Positions 22,326-35,129 of a stretch of 64,000 bases of DNA are shown piece after piece. Below the pieces are notes generated by a model, which was given only the letters and a program-made list of their open reading frames with translations, had not been told where the DNA came from and did not search any database. The stretch comes from Chlorops oryzae (taxonomy: Eukaryota > Arthropoda > Insecta > Diptera > Chloropidae). Both the position numbers and the translations under genes were made by a program. Position 1 is the stretch's first letter. Each line of letters begins with the position of its first letter. The stretch lies in the NCBI GenBank assembly GCA_020466095.1, contig CM035807.1, positions 56,776,555 to 56,840,554 on the forward strand, in the 5' to 3' direction.

Positions 22326-23167
22326 TGTTATGAAGACAAAAACAAACTCGCTGCCCAGTGGCGACGAAAACAAAACCAATCTACTGAACAAAATATGCCG
22401 ATGAAGCAGTACGTCATGGTCACGACGTTGGGCTATTGACTTCACTTAAATTTGCTGAAACTGATGAAGTTGTTTAAATGCTTTCTTTTAATTTAATTTT
22501 GTCAATTTTTCATTTATTTAATTTCCAAATTTCTGTGATCTGGCACTTTTATTTTAAACCAATTTTGTATTGATAATGGTGCTCTCACACAATATGTATC
22601 GAGCAATATGACCTGTCAAATTTCATTTCGTATTCCTGTCAAAATTGGTTTGGAACATGCATTGTCTTTTTTGCACTCACACGACACGTATATTTCATGT
22701 CGATTAATTCCTTTGTTTTAAAATTATCAATTTATTAAAAAGCAAACTAAATTTACCTTTGCCGACTCCATTTCGCGCAATTTTTATTTTTAAACGAAAA
22801 CAGCTGTTTTCGCGTGTGCACACATACGATTATCAAATTAGTTTGAAAATCGGAAAAAGGAAGATGCACAGCCATGTGGCTCAGTCATATGTATCGACAT
22901 TCTTGCATTCACACGACATGCCAGCTTCGCTTGTGGCATATTTGACAGGTCATGTTGCTCGATACATATTGTGTGAGAGCACCTTAAACAAATTATTAGT
23001 GTATAAGAAATCAATTTAATAAAGAATTTTTAGTGGCTTTCACAATCAACAACTGTAAAGTCATTGCAAAAGGAATTTTTTGATATAATATCAGAAATTT
23101 GTACAACGCAGACTGCAGGTTTTATTCAGGTGTAAACCGAATCAAACACCAAACGCAGTTCTAAACA
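22326..23167 (+). repeat. BEL-C 5' LTR (contains a MITE)
   Basis: Starts TGTTATGAAGAC and ends CTAAACA. It matches the 431-bp 3' LTR apart from a 409-bp insertion at 22576-22984. A primer-binding-like tttggtgaccccgacgtg begins at 23168. Confidence 0.9.
22576..22984. mobile_element. 409-bp MITE inside the BEL-C 5' LTR
   Basis: Terminal inverted repeats of over 40 bp (inner strand ggtgctctcacacaatatg...) with a TA duplication (22574-22575, 22985-22986), as in Tc1/mariner-type MITEs. It is absent from the 3' LTR, so it landed after BEL-C integrated. No ORF of note. Confidence 0.85.
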
Positions 23168-23218
23168 TTTGGTGACCCCGACGTGATCCTCCAATCAACG
23201 AGACGAATAGCAAGGACG

Positions 23219-24540
23219 ATGGATTCATTCACGGATTTGGTAAAATCGCAAAACAACGTTGGAGAAGGAATCCAACAAATCATACGAAACTTCAAAAAGG
23301 ATCGAAAGACGGCTGCGTACTATCGGGAATGACTCGAAAGGTTAAACAACGCTTGGAAAAAGTTTGAAGCGACCGATCTGCAGATTAGATCGTCAGTTGA
23401 TGAAGACCGCAACCACTCTTATTTCGCTGAAGATTATTTTGGAAAAATTGAAGAGATAGCAAACGATTACCGCTCCATTTTTGAAGATGGCATGATAAAC
23501 ACTCCAGGACTACCCAATCCTGATGGAGAGGGTACCTCAAAGCAGCCATTGGCACCAACAGTCACAATCGAAAATAATCAACCTGACCCAACATTAAGAA
23601 CAAACGCCGATAGCAACATCGGAGCATTACGAAAGGTAGCGGCTCTAATGAAAGCACTCAACAGACAGTTGAAAGCCATTGAAAGCTACCAAGGACAAAA
23701 AACACGTCAATATGCTACCGTTAAAATCAACACAATAAATGAAGCATGGAAAACCCTGGAAACAACCAGTTTGTCCTTATGGGAGGTTCTGGATGATCCG
23801 GCTGATTCAGGGTTCGATTTGGGAAGGTACATTCATCTTGAAACACGGATACAACAAGCCCTTATCGAATTAGAACCGTATCGAAACGAAGCAGTCCTGC
23901 CAACAGGAATGAGATCCAACGTTCCTACTTCGGACATACCATTGCCAAAAGTAAATCTTCCAAAATCTTCTGGAGATTATACCAAATGGCATCAGTTTCA
24001 CGACTTATTTTGTCAAATCATCCATAATCAGCCCATTTCAAACGCTCAGAAGATGTGGTACTTGAAGTCGAATCTGGAAGGCGAAGCAAAAAGAATCATT
24101 TTACATCTGGCAGTGTCAAACAACAATTATGACACGGCATGGAATTTATTAAAAAATCGGTATGAAAATAAGCGAGTGATAGCGGACAACTTGGTACATC
24201 GATTGAAAGACCAACCACAAACAGCATCAACATCAGCAGCAATGAAAGAATTTCATGATACCACTCAGGAGTTTTTGCAGGCACTTAAAATTTTGAATCT
24301 CAACATAGGCGCATGGGATGCTTTGCTGATGCCAATTTTGATCAGAAAATTGGACCGTCAAAACAGATTCATGTATGAAACATTTAATTCAAATCCAAGA
24401 GAAATTCTGAATTTAGACGATTTTTTACATTTTTTGGAAACCAGATTCCAATCACTGGACGCTGTTGGATCAAAGGAGAAATCCAACTCAAGCAAGGCTC
24501 ATACTACAACAGTGAGAGAGCACATGCAAATGTTGTAAAC
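23219..24540 (+). pseudogene. BEL-C gag
   Basis: The ATG at 23219 follows the PBS by 30-odd bases. An in-frame TGA lies near 23329; after it the frame is open to 24538. The centre shows the BEL gag pattern LPKVNLPKSSGDYTKWHQFH and IIHNQPISNAQKMWYLK (DUF1759-like). The zinc knuckles lie in another frame just downstream, so a frameshift occurred near 24500-24530. It would form the particle shell. Confidence 0.85.
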
Positions 24541-24554
24541 AATCAAACCATCCT

Positions 24555-27500
24555 TTGTATTCTTGCTCGAAATTTAAGCAAACACCAGTGAAGGAGCGAG
24601 TCAGTTTTGTGATTAAAAATGGAATATGCATCAATTGTTTAAAATCAGGACATCGAGCTAACACATGTTCTATGCGCAGTTGCACCAAGTGCTCAAAAAG
24701 GCACAATACGTTGGTTCACATCAACACTGAGGATTCAAAGAAGGACAGGACAAGTTTAAAGCCACAGCCACAACCTCCATCGCAACAAAATCCACCAAAG
24801 ACCCAATCGGAACAGTTGCCAAATACTGTATCATTGATGTCTACTGGAAACTCAAATAATGCATATGTTTTATTGGGTACAGCAGTCATTAACATTGTGG
24901 ATCAACAGGGAAAAAGAGTGGAATGCCGAGCGTTATTGGATTCTGGATCACAAATAAACTTAATAACAAAAGGACTTGAAAGAAAATTACAATTACAATT
25001 CCAACCAGGATCAATCAAAATAGAGGGAATCGGTAAAGGCAGCAAAGGTTCACAATTTTTCATTCAAACACAACTCCAGTCAAAATTGTCAGATTTTTCA
25101 GCGCCTCTTACCGCGTATATCTTACCACATATTACATCAAAACAGCCATCTCAAACAATGGACGTTTCGAAATGGTCGCTGCCATCAGATATCCGGCTTG
25201 CAGACCCACAATTTGGTCGCCCCAGTAATGTAGATGTTCTGCTCGGTGAAGAATTTTTCTATCACTTACTAAAACCCCAACAACGAAGATTGGCACCTCA
25301 TTTGCCAATTTTACAAGACACAGCTCTGGGATGGATTGTTACTGGCAAGATTGCACCAGTCCCACAAACTAAGGCATTTTGTGGAGTTTAAACTCAAGAG
25401 GACCAGTCAATGGATGACATGCTGACACGGCTCTGGAAAATGGACGAACTTGTTTCTGAAATTCAAACATTATCGGTTGCAGAGCAACAATGTAAAAATC
25501 AATTTTGTCAAACAGTACAACGCTCAAGAGAAGGGCGTTTCATTGTTCAACTACCATATCAGGAAGAAGCAACAGTCTTAGGGCAGTCGCTACAAATGGC
25601 CACAAACCAATTTCTCGCCCTAGAACGAAGGATAGCTAGAAACCCAGAAGTACAGAAGCAATACGTTGACTTCATGATGGAATATGAAAGGCTTGGACAC
25701 ATGAGCGAAATTGACTCAGAGGATGTACTAACACCACATTACTTTATTCCGCATCACTGTGTTCTACGTCCGGAAAGCAGTTCCACCAAGTTGCGAGTGG
25801 TGTTTGACGCATCAGCAAAAACATCATCACAAATCTCATTGAATGACATTTTGTTAAAGGGACCAACGGTACAAAGCACACTATTTTCAATTCTATTGCG
25901 ATTTAGAATGCCGCGCTTTGTATTTACAACAGATATAGAGAAAATGTACCGCCAGATTCAAGTGCACCCAAAGGATCAGCAACTCCAGTTCATTGTATGG
26001 CGGCATGAACCTACTCAAAATATTAAATACTACAGACTTCAGACTGTCAATTACGGTACAAGATCAGCACCATACCTTGCAACAAGATCTCTTAAGCAAT
26101 TGGCAGTTGAACCAGTCTAGGTTTCCTCTTGGATCAAAGGCACTCGAAAGGGATTTTTACGTAGATGATGCGTTAAGCGGTTCTGATAGTTTGGTCAAAG
26201 CTCGTGAGATCCAACAACAGCTCCAAACTATTCTTGGCGACGCAGGCTTTAAGCTACGAAAATAGTGTGCCAATCACCCACAACTTTTGTGTGAAATCCC
26301 CCAAGAAGACAAGGAGATAAATTTGGAACTTTCATCCGACATCGAAAAATCAGCTAAAACATTAGGACTGGTCTGGACTCCAAAAACAGACAGCATTCGT
26401 ATCAGAACAAACATTCCCGGCGCTCAAAACATATCAAAAAGAGCGGTGGCATCCGATCTAGCAAAAATATCTGATCCACTTGGGTTAGTAAGTCCAGTAG
26501 TAGTCAAAGCAAAAATATTTGTTTAACAGCTCTGGACCTTAAAACTAGGTTGGGATGATCAACTATCACCGCAGCATCAGCAAGAATGGGCAGGGATTCG
26601 AAAGGATATTGAATCATTAAACGACACTTCAATACCAAGGCACGTATTCAACAAAAATATTCCCAAAGAAGTTCAAGTTCATTGTTTTACTGACGCTTCG
26701 GAGAAGGCATATGGTGCTGCTATATACATTCGATCAGTAAATAAGGATGGTACGATAAGCATAAATTTGCTATGTTCCAAATCAAGAGTGGCTCCCATTA
26801 AAACCCAGACAATTCCAAGGCTTGAATTATTAGCAGCGCAAATTGGGGCACAATTGACAAATCAAGTACAAAAGGATTTGAATTTCAAAGGACATATCTT
26901 TTTCTGGACCGACTCCCAAATTGTACTATGTTCTACTATGTACACCAAGGACAATCCAGCGGACGTACTCTCTCGTGGTTTGATGCCGAAAGAGCTTCCA
27001 AAATTCAATATATGGTTCTATGGTCCACTATTCTTATATAGTAAGGAGACAACCTGGCCAAAGGCAGTTATCAAAGGTCACCTTATTCATACTGACACTG
27101 AGAGAAAGGCTGAGAAAGCCACCTTAACCACAAATATTATCACAACAACAATGGAATCATTCATCTCCGAATTAAATACAAGAAATTCATTTTATCGAAT
27201 GCAACGAGTGCTGGGGTACATTGTGCGCCTCATCAACAAATGTTGGCGCAAGTCTCGAGAAGATCCAAATTCAAGCGAAGGTGCTGTTCTAAGTCTCAAC
27301 GAACTAGAAGACTCTCTGGCAATAATCATCAAAGCTATACAACATGCAGCATTCAAGGTGGAAATATCTAAACTTAGAGTTGAAAGGTCATTACCGAATT
27401 CACACTCGTTGAGCAGCTTGACCCCTTTTCTAGACAAGAAAGGCATTTTGAGAGTTGGAATACGATTATCAAATTCAAGTCTCCCGTATGAAACAAAACA

Positions 27501-28644
27501 TCAAATTCTTCTTCCATACAACGACGTTCTTGTGAAGTTACTTCTGACGGAAATGCATATTAAGAATAAACACTGCGGGCCTCAAGCGCTGCTTTATCAA
27601 TCAAGACAACGGTTTTGGATAATCAAATGAATCGCAACAAGTCATCTATATCAACAAGTCATGGGAAATTTACCGCTCCCGAGAGTGCAAGCAGCTCGAC
27701 CATTTATAAATGCTGGCGTGGACTTCTGTGGACCACTCACTGTGCACTATAAAATTAGAGGAAAACGTCCGACAAAGGTGTACATTGCGATATATTGCTG
27801 CTTTGCAACCAAAGCAGTACACTTGGAGCTCGTAAGTGATCTAACAACGGAAGCATTCATCGGATCATTGAAATGATTCAATGCAAAACGGGGTACCTGC
27901 GAAAATTTATATTGCGACAATGCTACAAATTTTGTGGGTGCAAGAAATCGATTACCGGAACTCAAGGACATATTATACTCAGACAAGGCACAAAAAAGCA
28001 TTGGGCAACAGTGCAGCAGCTCTGGAATAAATTTCAGTATTATACCACCTCGAGCACCGCATTTTGGAGGCCTCTGGGAGGCTGCTGTGAAATCGGCAAA
28101 ACATCTACTAATTAGAAGTGTTGGTGCCACTTCATTGACCTTTGAGGAATAAAACACGGTCATACATGAAATTGAGGCCATTTTAAAATCGAGGCCTATT
28201 ACTCCAATGTCCAGCAACCCTAATGACCTCATTGCCCTTACACCAGGACACTTCCTCATCGGACAACCTCTCACGTCAATGCCAGAACATACAAGCAGTA
28301 CACAGCAACCCAATTTACTAACAAGATGGGAACAAGTGCCATATATTAAAGTACAATTTTGGAAGAGATGGAGCTCCGAATACCTATCAGGGCTTCAACA
28401 GAGACATAAATGGAAACAACCAAACCGAAATGTGGAAGTCGGGACATTGGTCATCCTTAAAGAGGATAACAGCCCACCATTAAAATGGCCATTGGGCCGC
28501 ATCGTCAAGATGTATGAAGGCGATGATCAAAGAGCCAGAGTTGTGGATGTAAAAACAAATACAGGAGTATGCAAGAGAGCAATACATCGACTTGCACCAC
28601 TGTTTCCAGAGGAAGAGTCATCACCGACCGTCAATTCAGACAAA
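24555..28644 (+). pseudogene. BEL-C pol: knuckles, protease, RT, RNase H, integrase
   Basis: In order: zinc knuckles (CINCLKSGHRANTC, CTKCSKRHN), retropepsin (ALLDSGSQINLI), RT (KLRVVFDASAKT, FTTDIEKMYRQI, FYVDDALSG), RNase H (CFTDASEKAYGAAIY, FWTDSQIVL), integrase (HIKNKHCG, GVDFCGP, YCDNATNFVG, HFGGLWE) and a C-terminal domain. Lesions include a stop at 25389-25391, a frameshift near 26110, stops near 26267 and 26524, a deletion after FWTDSQIVL near 26930 that removes the end of RNase H, and stops at 27628 and 27874. Translation downstream runs in frame into the env-like region. Confidence 0.9.
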
Positions 28645-30413
28645 ATGTCAACGGAGGTACCTGCAAAAAGGAGACTCACGTCTGTGAGTTCGAATTTACT
28701 AACACTCATCGTATCATTATTGATACTTCCAATAATTCTGGGAGCACAGATTGAAAATAAGGTATTTGGATCAAAATTAGGCGTTCACTTTGAAAACATT
28801 GGGATTACGACGATTTCGGCTACAGAATGGAATCTCCTCATTTACTATGACTTGGAAGCTTTTTGGAATGTGCTTTCAATGCTCTCCAATGGAACAAAGG
28901 CGTAAAGGCATTTATGTGATGAAATGACACTAAAAAACGCTTGCGACACGCTCATATTACATTTCGAACACCTTGAAGATGAATTAGAAATGGAAAGTGT
29001 ACTTCTAGCCAGGAGGAGATCCCGACGAGGAGCGATTAATATGGTTGGCAACGTTGCGAACTCACTTTTTGGAATACTTGACTCCGAATACGCAGAAAAT
29101 ATGAGCCACACCATGGCTCAAGTAAAAGAAAATGAGAATCACTTAATCCATTTGTTAAAAATTAAACCTCGATAGTTGACTCCACTATCAATATACTAAA
29201 ACATGATCAAACAGCGGTTAAGACGAAATTCGATCAACTAGACAATCAAATTCAGTTAATTCTCAACAGCGTACGAAGCAACGATGAAGAGCGATACCAA
29301 GAGAAGATGCACCACAGCTTTACTACATTGGCTATGCAATTATTGCAACGAATTTGCAGCGAATGCAATCATCAATGTTGGACGTACTCACGGACGCTCA
29401 TCATGGAAAAATAAGCCCGCTGCTCCTTTCACCCAATCAGCTGCAACAGGAGGTTGCTAAAGTTAAAATGCACTTGCCTAGTTCGCTTGAGCTACCTGTA
29501 AATCAAGACGAATTATTAAAACTGTACACAATCATGAGTGTCAAAAGAGGACTGACAAAAGACAAGGTCGTCTTCAGCATAACTTTCCCTTAGTGAGTCA
29601 TGACCACTTTGAGCTTTTCCATCTCATTTCAATTCCAATCTGGACCAACAACACGATGATAGCGATTGACATTTGCTCTCAATACTAAGCGATCAACAAT
29701 CACATCGACCAGTATTTTCCAATGAGCAGCTCCGAACTTAAATCCTGTATCATCATCAAAGACGGAAGTTACATGTGTTCCAAGCTTCAAGTTAGATATA
29801 ATCATGGCTCCACAGTATGCAAATGCGAGCTTAACCTTTTTTAATAACTTCACCCAGTCCGATTGCCACTTGCGACCAATGTCTGAAAAATTCACGTGGA
29901 TTTCACTGCAGCACAGAAATCAATGGATCTACGCAACGAAAAAGGAATCACGCGCAACAGTTGTATGTGGCAGAGAAATTACACAAATCATTTTAAAAAA
30001 CTCCGGGATACTTACTCTTCAACCAGAATGTATGGTCAAGCACAATTTCATGGCCATTCAAGCTCATCAACAAGTGCCCAGCACCCTTATGGCATCCTAT
30101 ACCAGCCTAGGAAATTTAGCTATCGCGTTTTGAACAATTGAAACCAATAGTAATGGAGGCAAATCAAAATAAGTACACGCCACAAATTGCTAATCTCAGT
30201 TTGTTGCAGTCTTCATTAGCAACAGAAGAATTACTTCAACTACCAAATAAAATGGAAAATCAGAATTATCACCACATCGCAGTTGGTTACACTGCACTAG
30301 TTGCAGCTCTACTTATCTTGATGTATCTCAAGTGCAAAAGAAAACAAAATTTTCTTCCAACTCCACGGCCTCGTCAACAGCAAAACGAAACTGATTTCAC
30401 TGTTCACATTTAG
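28645..30413 (+). pseudogene. BEL-C env-like membrane glycoprotein gene
   Basis: Downstream of integrase and continuing its frame: a hydrophobic segment resembling a signal peptide (about 28690-28740), a furin-like basic site followed by a conserved RGAIN-type fusion-peptide start (about 29010-29080), and near the end (about 30270-30330) a transmembrane helix followed by a basic tail. This is the layout of insect errantivirus/baculovirus F-type envelope proteins. Breaks: in-frame stops near 28903 and 29173 and later frame changes near 29170, 29350 and 29590-29800. About 29590-29890 reads poorly in any one frame. Not functional. Confidence 0.75.
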
Positions 30414-30479
30414 AAACATCAAACAGCTTACAAATCCCGAATCAGCGCATAATTCAACGGCTAAGTTGAGGAATGCTCA

Positions 30480-30922
30480 AAGGGGGGAGTATGTTATGAA
30501 GACAAAAACAAACTCGCTGCCCAGTGGCGACGAAAACAAAACCAACCTACTGAACAAAATATGCCGATGCAGCAGTACGTCATGGTCACGACGTTGGGCT
30601 ATTGACTTCACTTAAATTTGCTGAAACTGATGAAGTTGTTTAAATGCTTTCTTTTAATTTAATTTTGTCAATTTTTCATTTATTTAATTTCGAAATTTCT
30701 GTGATCTGGCACTTTTATTTTAAACCAATTTTGTATTGATAAACAAATTATTAGTATATAAGAATTCAATTTAATAAAGAATTTTTAGTGGCTTTCACAA
30801 TCAACAACTGTAAAGTCATTGCAAACGGAATTTCTTGATATAATATCAGAAATTTGTACAACGCAGACTGCAAGTTTTATTCAGGTCTAAACCGAATCAA
30901 ACATCAAACGCAGTTCTAAACA
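30480..30922 (+). repeat. BEL-C polypurine tract and 3' LTR
   Basis: The purine stretch aaaggggggagta ends at 30491. The LTR runs 30492-30922 (TGTTATG...CTAAACA, 431 bp) and matches the 5' LTR without its MITE. Contains aataaag near 30775. Confidence 0.9.
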
Positions 30923-31070
30923 GAGCCTATGATACTATCAAAAGTTTTCAGAAGGAAAGAAGATAGGCTTAGAGGACGGAAATCTGCTGGTTTTTTGTGG
31001 CTTGTTTTGCCCGCCTTGGGGATAAAGATTACCCGGTAATCCCGCCATTTGACTGATGTAGTATATCCTT
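30923..31070 (-). pseudogene. LINE-C remnant, RT fingers
   Basis: Minus-strand translation gives FIPKAGKTSH, then DFRPLSLSSFLLKTFD, the fingers motif immediately upstream of the RT part at 20741-22325. Together they show BEL-C inserted in a LINE RT ORF. The left end of homology is near 31070. Confidence 0.8.
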
Positions 31071-32380
31071 CGCGTAGTAGGATTTATATTTTGATTTTAT
31101 AATTTTTATTTCTTTATATCCTAGAGATTTAATTTTGTTATGTCCCACTATTGCTGAGCCGGCAGGACTCGCAAATCCATTTGGCGGCTAGCGCCCAATA
31201 TCTCTATATATATACGGTGAAGATACGCCAATTATTGAGAATGGAGAAGCAAAAGGCATGTAAATCCAATCTGAAGTTCCAACTGAACTTCAAGCTTTAT
31301 TTATATCAAAAATATGTTATGTAAGCATAAATGACTTACAATTGATATATATAAAATCTTACAGATTAGCTTGTGAGGTATGCTGACAATCCACTTTCCC
31401 ACGATTCGACGACGCTGCTTTCAAAATATGTTGCTCGTGCAATGAGTGCAGCTTGCAAAGATTTCGGTTACATCAAACCATTTATGTCGTGAATGAAGTG
31501 GAAAAATGAGTTTGTGCGTTCATGTGTATAATATGTATCAAAGCATCAGAAGCCTCTAGACAGGACTTAGCATTGTTACAGAAGTTATACGATTACAGGT
31601 TAATTGACGAAAATATTAGTAATCAATTGCTACGCCAGTTTTGTAACCATTTATGGTATTTAGCATCAGAAACTGTTGCTTAAGTTCTTTAATAATTTAC
31701 TACGTATGTATATATTTTACAAAAGTTTTTCCGTACTTTCAATGCGATATAAGTGAAACAGATTTTCGTCTCGGGAAGTTGTCAAGTAAATTTTTTGTAG
31801 CTTAATTTTAATTTAATTAAAATTAAACTAAATTAATTCACCTTAATCAAAGAGAGCGTTTAGTCAACTAAATCCCTTAAATTAAAATTGAAGAAAAACT
31901 CCGTATCCTGAACCCATTAATGTCGACATATCAAAATAAAAAAGTAGATTTTTTTTTATTTTATTTATGTTTGCATTTAATGGTTTGAAATGACAATCAT
32001 TGTTCTCAAACGAGATGACTTGGCGGTAATGGGTTAAAAAACTGAGGAGTTAAGAGTCTTCGTTTTATGTCTCAGAAAACGTTTGCAAAACTTTAAAATG
32101 TGTGCACCTCATTTTAATTCAAACTTTGGATTTTCGTCAAAAATATGGAAAAATTGTAATTTTTTAGGGGGCAACGCCACGCCTTCCTCTTTTCCGATTC
32201 TCTAAATTTTTTTCAGAACATGTTTTTATACGGAAAGGAATATTTTTAGGAAGAATTACGGTTCGTATATAAAAAGAATTTTCTTCATATAGCTAAGGCG
32301 CACTCTAATATACAAATATACCTAAATACAATAAGAATCCACATCTTATTTCCACTATATTCATCCTACTTAATAGATCA
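31071..32380. other. No gene seen
   Basis: AT-rich sequence without supported coding regions. There is a short AT palindrome at about 31800-31835. I see no recognisable element ends. Confidence 0.5.
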
Positions 32381-33897
32381 ATGTCTTCTAAACGTGAACA
32401 TCAGTATCGCTGTCACTTATGCAACCGTCACCATCCACTGTCCCAGTGTCCAAATAACAGGTTGGCTGATAAGTCGCCGGTCTGACACATAGATGGCGTC
32501 GCTAGTATTAAATGCATATTATTTTTATATAGTGGCAACCTTCAAATGATTCGTGTCAAAATTTGACGTCTGTAAGTCAATTAGTTTGTGAGATAGAGCG
32601 TCTTTTGTGAAGCAACTTTTGTTATTGTGAAAAAAATGGAAAAAAAGGAATTTCGTGTTTTGATAAAATACTGTTTTCTGAAGGGAAAAAATACAGTGGA
32701 AGCACAAACTTGGCTTGATAATGAGTTTCCGGACTCTGCCCCAGGAAAATCAACAATAATTGATTGGTATGCAAAATTCAAGCGTGGTGAAATGAGCACG
32801 GAGGACGGTGAACGCAGTGGACGCCCGAAAGAGGTGGTTACCGACGAAAACATCAAAAAAATTCACAAACTTGATTTTGAATGACCGTAAAATGAAGTTG
32901 ATCGAGATAGCAGAGGCCTTAAAGATATCAAAGGAACGTGTTGGTCATATCATTCATCAATATTTGGATATGAAAAAGCTCTGTGCAAAATGGGTGCCGC
33001 GCGAGCTCACATTTGACCAAAAACAACAACGTGTTGATGATTCTGAGCGGTGTTTGCAGCTGTTAACTCGCAAAAACCCAAGTTTTTGCGTCGATATGTG
33101 ACAATGGATGAAACATGGCTTTATCACTACACTCCTGAGTTCAATCGACAGTCGGCTGAGTGGACAGCGATCGGTGAACCGTCTCCGAAGCGTGGAAAGA
33201 CTCAAAAGTCCGCTGGCAAAGTAATGGCCTCTGTTTTTTGGGATGGGCATGGAATAATTTTTATCGATTATCTTGAAAAGGGAAAAACCATCAACAGTGA
33301 CTATTATATGTCGTTATTGGAGCGTTTGAAGGTCAAGTCATTGAGAACGATGGCAAAAATTCATGAATTAGGATTCGAATTGCTTCCCCACCCACCGTAT
33401 TCTCCAGATCTGGCCCCCAGCGACTTTTTCTTGTTCTCAGACCTCAAAAGGATGCTCGCAGGGAAAAAATATGGCTGCAATGAAGAGGTGATCGCCGAAA
33501 CTGAGGCCTATTTTGAGGCAAAACCGAAGGAGTACTACCAAAATGGTATCAAAAAATTGGAAGGTCGTTATAATCGTTGTATCGCTCTTGAGGGGAACTA
33601 TGTTGAATAATAAAAACGAATTTTGACAAAAAAATTTGTTTTTCTTTGTTAGACCGGGGATTTATCAGCCAACCTGTTATTTTATTAATGGCAACTGAAG
33701 TGCGGCGCCGGTCTGTCGCCAAATTGCGATACTGCCTTAATTGCTTAGCTCACTCATATCTGCGAAGCGATTGCAAGAGCCAAGGACGCTGCGTAATTTT
33801 CCACGAAAAACATCACTCATTGCTACAACCTCAAAACAAAGCTACTTCAGCGAAGCATGATTTTCGTTCAATGGTTCGGTCTTTTGATGACGTCTGA
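32381..33897 (+). pseudogene. Gag-like zinc-knuckle protein piece split by mariner 2
   Basis: Before the mariner an ATG near 32381 opens a frame with CHLCNRHHPLSQCP. After the mariner the same frame continues with YCLNCLAHSYLRSDC and CVIFHEKHHSLL. This CxxC...H...C pattern followed by HH is typical of BEL/Pao-type gag zinc regions. The frame stops at 33895-33897. The mariner sits at a TA at the junction. No protease or RT follows, so it is a fragment. Confidence 0.65.
32457..33677 (+). mobile_element. Mariner 2, Himar1-like, 1221 bp, defective
   Basis: TA-flanked (32455-32456, 33678-33679) with acaggttggctgataagt termini. The transposase (from about 32636) has an extra base near 32870, a missing base near 33068, and a 72-bp in-frame deletion at about 33332 that removes the block containing the second catalytic Asp (HQDNAPCH). 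Nearest relatives are the other mariners in this window. Confidence 0.95.
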
Positions 33898-34655
33898 ATG
33901 TTTCCGGTTTCTTTCTTCTCTTGCGCTTTGACAGCAACGCGTTCCGATAAGGACTATCTTTGCGTCTATCCACGGAGTGTTGTTTAACCACTGTAATAAT
34001 AAAGTTATATCGTAACATCAGTCAAGTATCCGTTCCGGTAAAATGTTATAATTCTATTGAAATAATCGAATTTTGAATATTGCGTCCTTATTCGCGTCGG
34101 AAACAGGAAAGAAAAACGTGAGTAAAGTTCTTCTGGAAACTATCACCTTTGGAGAGAAGTCCTTATTCTATCCTTTCTCTTGATCCCTTCAACCGATCAA
34201 TCGCGGCGCAAACATTAACTGGTCCTTCGAGGTGAATCTTCAGCTCGACCCAAACTCACCTCTCTTTTATTCTTCGACGATCGATTCTATGAAAAGCAAA
34301 AAAAAAAAAAAAAAAACGATTGGAACCACCCTCATCCGACGGAAAACTTCCTAAACAAGTAAACCGCTAATTACGTGAATGCTGTCGTTGTTGTTACTGC
34401 AGGTGAAGCTGTGACTGGTGTTGCTGTGCCACGCGTCTGTCTCTGACCTAGCGAACCAAATGTGCAACCTTCATTACATTCCCATTCTTGCAATCACTTC
34501 GGTATGTCAATACTTTAATATTTCTCATACATAAGCTATCCTGCGCACACATCCACGAACAGTGACATGTATACATACACCTACATGCCAACTGAGGAAA
34601 AGCGAAATAAAAGCAAAAAAGGCCACCTTAATCCACCCGCGCAATTTGCAACCTT
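33898..34655. other. No gene seen; contains A19 tract
   Basis: Non-coding. A poly-A run lies at about 34298-34316. Part may be LTR/leader of the BEL gag remnant that starts near 35130, but no ends are visible. Confidence 0.4.
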
Positions 34656-34850
34656 TAAGCCGTCTGTATACGGTGCGATTTAAGCCATCCTTATGCGGTG
34701 CGATTTTAAGCCGTCTTTATACGGTGCGCTTTTTAAGCCGTATTTATACGGTGCGATCTTAAGCCGTCTATACGGTGCGATTTTTAAGGCGTTTTTATAC
34801 GGTGCGAATTTAAGCCGGTTCTACGGTGCGATTTTTAAGCCGTCGTACAT
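34656..34850. repeat. 24-28 bp minisatellite, about 7.5 copies
   Basis: Units of the form taagccgtctttatacggtgcgattt with small length and base changes. It lies about 280 bp upstream of a BEL-like gag start, a position analogous to the 101-bp repeats in the BEL-A leader. Confidence 0.9.
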
Positions 34851-35129
34851 TTTGTAGCTTTCTCATTGCTTCTTAACGCGACTTTTCGAATTTTAAATCA
34901 ATTTAGATGCTTATTATGTTACATCATATAACGATAAAACATCACTACAAGTCTACGATTAAAATTTAAATTTGTCCAACAAAAAAATAAATAAAAATAA
35001 AGATTTTTTTAAAATAACTTACACCGATTTTCATTTAACAAAGATTCAAAACAACCAGAAATAAACAGATTTTAGAGAAAGGAAATCAGTGTCTATGTCG
35101 ACTTAAAACCCCCTTTCCATCTTTGATCA

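Larger units (their letters stand above)
22326..30922 (+). mobile_element. BEL-C, complete env-bearing BEL/Pao retrotransposon (roo-like)
   Basis: 8.6-kb element with matching LTRs, a PBS-like stretch, gag, protease-RT-RNase H-integrase, an env-like gene and a polypurine tract. A 5-bp target duplication gagcc (22321-22325, 30923-30927) is perfect, and the LINE-C reading frame continues on both sides, which fixes the ends. All ORFs are decayed by stops, frameshifts and at least one deletion, so it is not autonomous. Confidence 0.95.

Noticed and set aside
28527..29114. Minus-strand ORFs in BEL-C env
   Set aside because: Shadows of the forward frame.
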